Shown here: piece after piece, positions 61,365 to 64,000 of the stretch
Layout: each line of letters starts with the position of its first letter
How positions within the stretch are numbered: position 1 is the stretch's first letter
Source: Halalkalibacter sp. APA_J-10(15)
GTDB taxonomy: Bacteria > Bacillota > Bacilli > Bacillales > Bacillaceae_D
DNA length: 64,000 bases
Assembly (NCBI RefSeq): GCF_023017105.1
Contig: NZ_JALKEV010000002.1
Coordinates: forward strand, 1 to 64,000
Direction of reading: 5' to 3'
The notes under the pieces: model-generated
What the model was told of the DNA's origin: nothing
The model's input: only the letters and a program-made list of their open reading frames with translations
Database searches by the model: none
Made by a program: the position numbers and the translations under genes

Positions 61365-62153
61365 TCATTTATGACTGAGACACCACTGTATAATTTTCTT
61401 CGCTAACTTATTCGCAATGAGTCGATCAGCACCACTTGGATATGGCCCAAGAATGAGTGATTGATCAACTTGAACATACTTCCAATCAACCGCTACGTAC
61501 TGTTCTAATTGTTTAACGACTTCGTTCGGGTTTAAATGCTCATCAAATATAATAAAGCCATATGTTTTTCCATTTGCAATTGATTGTTTAAGTAATGTAG
61601 CAATTCCCTCTAACTCTAACATATTTTGTATTCGATGTTCATTTACAGCAACGACGACATCTTGAATCAAATTTTCAGAAAGTTCTTCAGGAAGCTGAAT
61701 CCCAAAAATACGTGGATGATCATATTTCATTGAGTTAATCGTATCTTTAACTTTCAAAATTTGATCGACAATACTATCCAAAGCTGTATCATAGCCCAAA
61801 TTTTGCCCTGTATCTTCATCAATTAATGGAATATGTAAGTGAGCAACCGTCAACTTCTCTAATAAATCATTTCCAACATTAGATTTCTCTCCGAGCACTA
61901 TAACTTGATCAAACTGATCGAATATAGAAAGATCTACTTCATTTCTTAAATGGGAAGGTCTAATCATTGGCGCTTCAAACTCTTGAGAGAATAGAATTTG
62001 TTCCTTTTGATACGATTGAACCTTCACTTCACTTTGATCATTGATTTCGATACTAAATAGCTCATGCTCCTGAATTAACTGAAATGCAACTGTTTGAATT
62101 AATTGCTGCACTCCAGCTGGTGATTCTTCGACTAACAATAAACCAATCTTCAT
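61365..62153 (-). CDS. degenerate phosphofructokinase-fold protein
   Basis: 262 residues against about 319 for PfkA. Three segments align by eye with bacterial 6-phosphofructokinase. Residues 1-23 (MKIGLLLVEESPAGVQQLI) stand for the RIGVLTSGGDSPGMNAAI loop. Residues 111-126 (IDEDTGQNLGYDTALD) stand for IDNDIPGT...GFDTAL. Residues 235-251 (LGPYPSGADRLIANKLA) stand for LGHIQRGGSPTAxDRVLASRLG. The GGD of the ATP site is changed to VEE and the arginines that hold fructose-6-phosphate are missing, so it is probably not a kinase. ATG follows AAAAGGGGTGC. It is 15 bases after an oxidoreductase gene. Confidence 0.65.
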   Translation of the reverse strand: MKIGLLLVEESPAGVQQLIQTVAFQLIQEHELFSIEINDQSEVKVQSYQKEQILFSQEFEAPMIRPSHLRNEVDLSIFDQFDQVIVLGEKSNVGNDLLEKLTVAHLHIPLIDEDTGQNLGYDTALDSIVDQILKVKDTINSMKYDHPRIFGIQLPEELSENLIQDVVVAVNEHRIQNMLELEGIATLLKQSIANGKTYGFIIFDEHLNPNEVVKQLEQYVAVDWKYVQVDQSLILGPYPSGADRLIANKLAKKIIQWCLSHK

Positions 62154-62168
62154 TAATTAGCACCCCTT

Positions 62169-63158
62169 TTAATCTGACAAATCAGCAGAATATGTAACGC
62201 CTATTTGTCTTCTTGCTTCTTCTAAAATTAGAGCGGTTTCGACTGAATATTCTAATTTATTACACGCTACTTCCTTCTCTCCGTTTTGAATAGCTTCAAT
62301 AAAAACTCGTGCTTCATCGAACATCGCTTCCTCATCTTGTGGTGCACTTATATCCTCTACACGACCATCACGATAATGAATATGAACCCTTTCAGGCGTA
62401 TGTATTTTATCAATGATAATTGAACCATCTTCACCTTGTATTTCAGTCGGAAGTGCTGAATCTGTAATTTTTGAATACATAATAACCGCTTCCATACTGT
62501 CATATTGTAACAACAAACTACCTTGCCCATCTACACCTGATTTTAATAAATGCCCGATTGCTTTCACCTCATTAGGACGGCCGAACATTGCAACGGTTGG
62601 AAATACACAATAGATCCCAATGTCCATTAATGCACCATTTGAAAATTCAGGCTTAAATGCATTTAAAACAGTCCCCGCTTTATACGCGTCATACCGAGAC
62701 GAATATTGGCAAAAGCTCGTTACAAATCGGCGGATCGTTCCTATTTTATGTAAATGTTCTTTTAGCACTAAAAAGTTAGGCAACGCTGTTGTTTTTAAGC
62801 CCTCCATTAGTAAAACGTCCTCTTTTTTCGCAACATGAATCATTTCTTTAACCTCAGAGCTGTTAGAAGCCATCGGTTTTTCACAAAGAACATGCTTCTT
62901 ATTCTTCATCATCAAAATCGCTTGCTTTTTATGAAATGAATTTGGGCTTGCGATATAGACAGCATCTACTTCCTCACATTGAGCTAATTCTTCTAAGCTA
63001 GTAAATATGCGGTGAACTTGATGCTTGCTTGCAAACTCCTCTGCTCTTTCCTTCGTTCTTGAATAGATAGCTGTTAATTGAAATCCCTCAACTTTAGTAG
63101 CAGCTGAAATAAATCGATCTGTAATCCAATTAGTCCCTATCACTGCAAAACGTACCAT
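62169..63158 (-). CDS. Gfo/Idh/MocA-family oxidoreductase
   Basis: 329 residues. An N-terminal Rossmann fold (FAVIGTNWITDRFISAATKVEGFQLTAIYSRT) contains AVYIASPNSFHKKQAILMMKNKKHVLCEKPMASNSSE with the family's EKP lysine. A second domain follows with NGALMDIGIYCVFPTVAMFG. It would oxidise or reduce a sugar or polyol with NAD(P)H. It starts 15 bases after the kinase gene and ends 15 bases before the PFK-like gene, so the three look like one transcript. Confidence 0.9.
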   Translation of the reverse strand: MVRFAVIGTNWITDRFISAATKVEGFQLTAIYSRTKERAEEFASKHQVHRIFTSLEELAQCEEVDAVYIASPNSFHKKQAILMMKNKKHVLCEKPMASNSSEVKEMIHVAKKEDVLLMEGLKTTALPNFLVLKEHLHKIGTIRRFVTSFCQYSSRYDAYKAGTVLNAFKPEFSNGALMDIGIYCVFPTVAMFGRPNEVKAIGHLLKSGVDGQGSLLLQYDSMEAVIMYSKITDSALPTEIQGEDGSIIIDKIHTPERVHIHYRDGRVEDISAPQDEEAMFDEARVFIEAIQNGEKEVACNKLEYSVETALILEEARRQIGVTYSADLSD

Positions 63159-63173
63159 AACATCCTCCTAATT

Positions 63174-64000
63174 CTAATCTAGTTGCTGATGATTATTGGC
63201 TTCCTCTTGGTACAAAGGTAAAGTAACTGTCACCGTAGTACCAACTTGTTCCTTACTATAAATGTCTATGAAACCATAGTGACTGTCAATGATTTTTTTC
63301 GTGACCATCAACCCAAGTCCAGTTCCTTTCTCCTTTAACGTATAAAATGGTTCCCCTAACTTATCAATTAAATGCGCTGGAATTCCACAGCCTTGATCTT
63401 TAATAATGATGGAAACCATACCATCATTCGATATCCGAATATTCGTAACGATTTTTCCGCCATCATTCATTGCTTCAATAGCGTTTTTATATACATTAAT
63501 AAACACTTGTCTCATTTGATTTTTATCTGCATAAATGTATGGAGTTTCTATTTCCTGTTCAACATATAATTCAACATTGTTTAATATGGCCTGAGGCTTC
63601 AAGAAACGATTAACATTTAAAATAAGTTCATATACATTCTCTTTCTGATATTGGATAGCTTCAGGCTTTGATACAGCCATAAATTCATTTGTAATCATCT
63701 CAAGACGATCAATCTCATTTGAAATAATGGACATATATTCTTGATTAACGCTTTTTGAGCTTTGTTGAATTAATTGAAGAAACCCCTTTATAGTCGTTAA
63801 TGGATTTCGAATTTCATGGGCAAATCCAGCTGCTAATTCTCCAACAACGGAAAGCTTTTCCGATTTGCGCAAAAGCTCTTCCGTTTTAATTGCGGTCGTA
63901 ATATCTGAGCACGTACCGACTATCTCAATCACTTGCCCATTTTCGTATTTTGGGAATAAACTCAATAGAAAAGTATAATCCATAAATTTCATTTGAAAGA
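63174..64000 (-). CDS. sporulation-type sensor histidine kinase, C-terminal part
   Basis: The frame is open to the right edge (272 codons from the first ATG), so the N-terminus is not in the window. It begins at the end of a PAS domain (GQVIEIVGTCSDITTAIKTEELL). The H-box FAHEIRNPLTTIKGFLQLI, N-box NVYKNAIEAMNDGG, G1 DQGCGIP, F-box EPFYTLKEKG and G2 GTGLGL follow. The H-box and N-box wording is that of KinA/KinE-type kinases that feed the Spo0 phosphorelay. No response regulator is adjacent. Confidence 0.9.
   Translation of the reverse strand, partial: FQMKFMDYTFLLSLFPKYENGQVIEIVGTCSDITTAIKTEELLRKSEKLSVVGELAAGFAHEIRNPLTTIKGFLQLIQQSSKSVNQEYMSIISNEIDRLEMITNEFMAVSKPEAIQYQKENVYELILNVNRFLKPQAILNNVELYVEQEIETPYIYADKNQMRQVFINVYKNAIEAMNDGGKIVTNIRISNDGMVSIIIKDQGCGIPAHLIDKLGEPFYTLKEKGTGLGLMVTKKIIDSHYGFIDIYSKEQVGTTVTVTLPLYQEEANNHQQLD

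Noticed and set aside
1-64000. tRNA, rRNA, CRISPR arrays, prophage or replication origin
   Set aside because: No cloverleaf with conserved tRNA boxes, no rRNA-like sequence, no regular spaced repeats and no phage structural genes were seen while reading.

Overview
The window comes from a low-GC, endospore-forming member of the Bacillaceae. It carries an alpha/beta-type SASP gene, spoVR, a real sinI-sinR pair, and homologues of B. subtilis YheA, YheB, YxkF, MsmX, YhcX, MtnE, the petrobactin importer and an eps operon. Most genes have strong GGAGG ribosome sites and several use TTG or GTG starts. No rRNA, tRNA or CRISPR array was seen.

Layout. 1-490: end of an IS1182-family element. 0.4-14 kb: housekeeping genes (yheA/yheB, small proteins, the regulator yxkF with msmX, a zinc-ribbon protein, a SASP, an NSS transporter, an aminotransferase, a heterodimeric ABC exporter, spoVR). 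14-21.4 kb: galactose (Leloir) locus read leftwards, ROK regulator-galK-galE-pgcA-galT. 21.6-27.2 kb: flotillin, a FixH/YtkA-like protein, YhcX, a CheX-like protein and a DUF2225 protein. 27.4-27.7 kb: a c-di-GMP-I riboswitch in front of a 57-residue SinI-like protein. 28.0-34.9 kb: a paeninodin-type lasso peptide cluster. 35.0-51.9 kb: a large exopolysaccharide operon of the B. subtilis eps type, with an EAR-like region after epsB. 52.1-53.4 kb: a divergent two-gene operon (PilZ-like protein plus a SinR-type DNA-binding domain), then sinR and sinI. 53.8-64 kb: mtnE, a nitroreductase, a DUF418 membrane protein, an fpb/ycl petrobactin importer with Fur boxes, a degenerate phosphofructokinase paralogue, a Gfo/Idh/MocA oxidoreductase and a truncated sporulation-type histidine kinase.

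Main result. A 16-bp palindrome of the form GTTCTTTATAAAGAAC recurs nine times. Every copy lies at the lasso cluster, the eps operon, the divergent PilZ-like operon, or sinI and sinR. Its half-site matches the published SinR recognition sequence GTTCTYT. In the eps promoter it fills the 17-bp spacer between TTGACA and TAAAAT. In the lasso promoter it starts at the -10 box. The reading offered here (inference) is one biofilm regulon in which SinR represses both exopolysaccharide and a lasso peptide. It would be relieved by two SinI antirepressors, one made from the sin locus and one placed behind a c-di-GMP riboswitch. The lasso precursor is itself unusual: its predicted core has no Asp or Glu at positions 7-9, where the ring normally closes, yet it ends in the Ser expected for the accompanying kinase.

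Remnants of insertion sequences or MITE-like hairpins lie at the end of the lasso cluster, inside the eps operon, in the mtnE leader and upstream of the petrobactin importer. This suggests that these accessory blocks have been rearranged.
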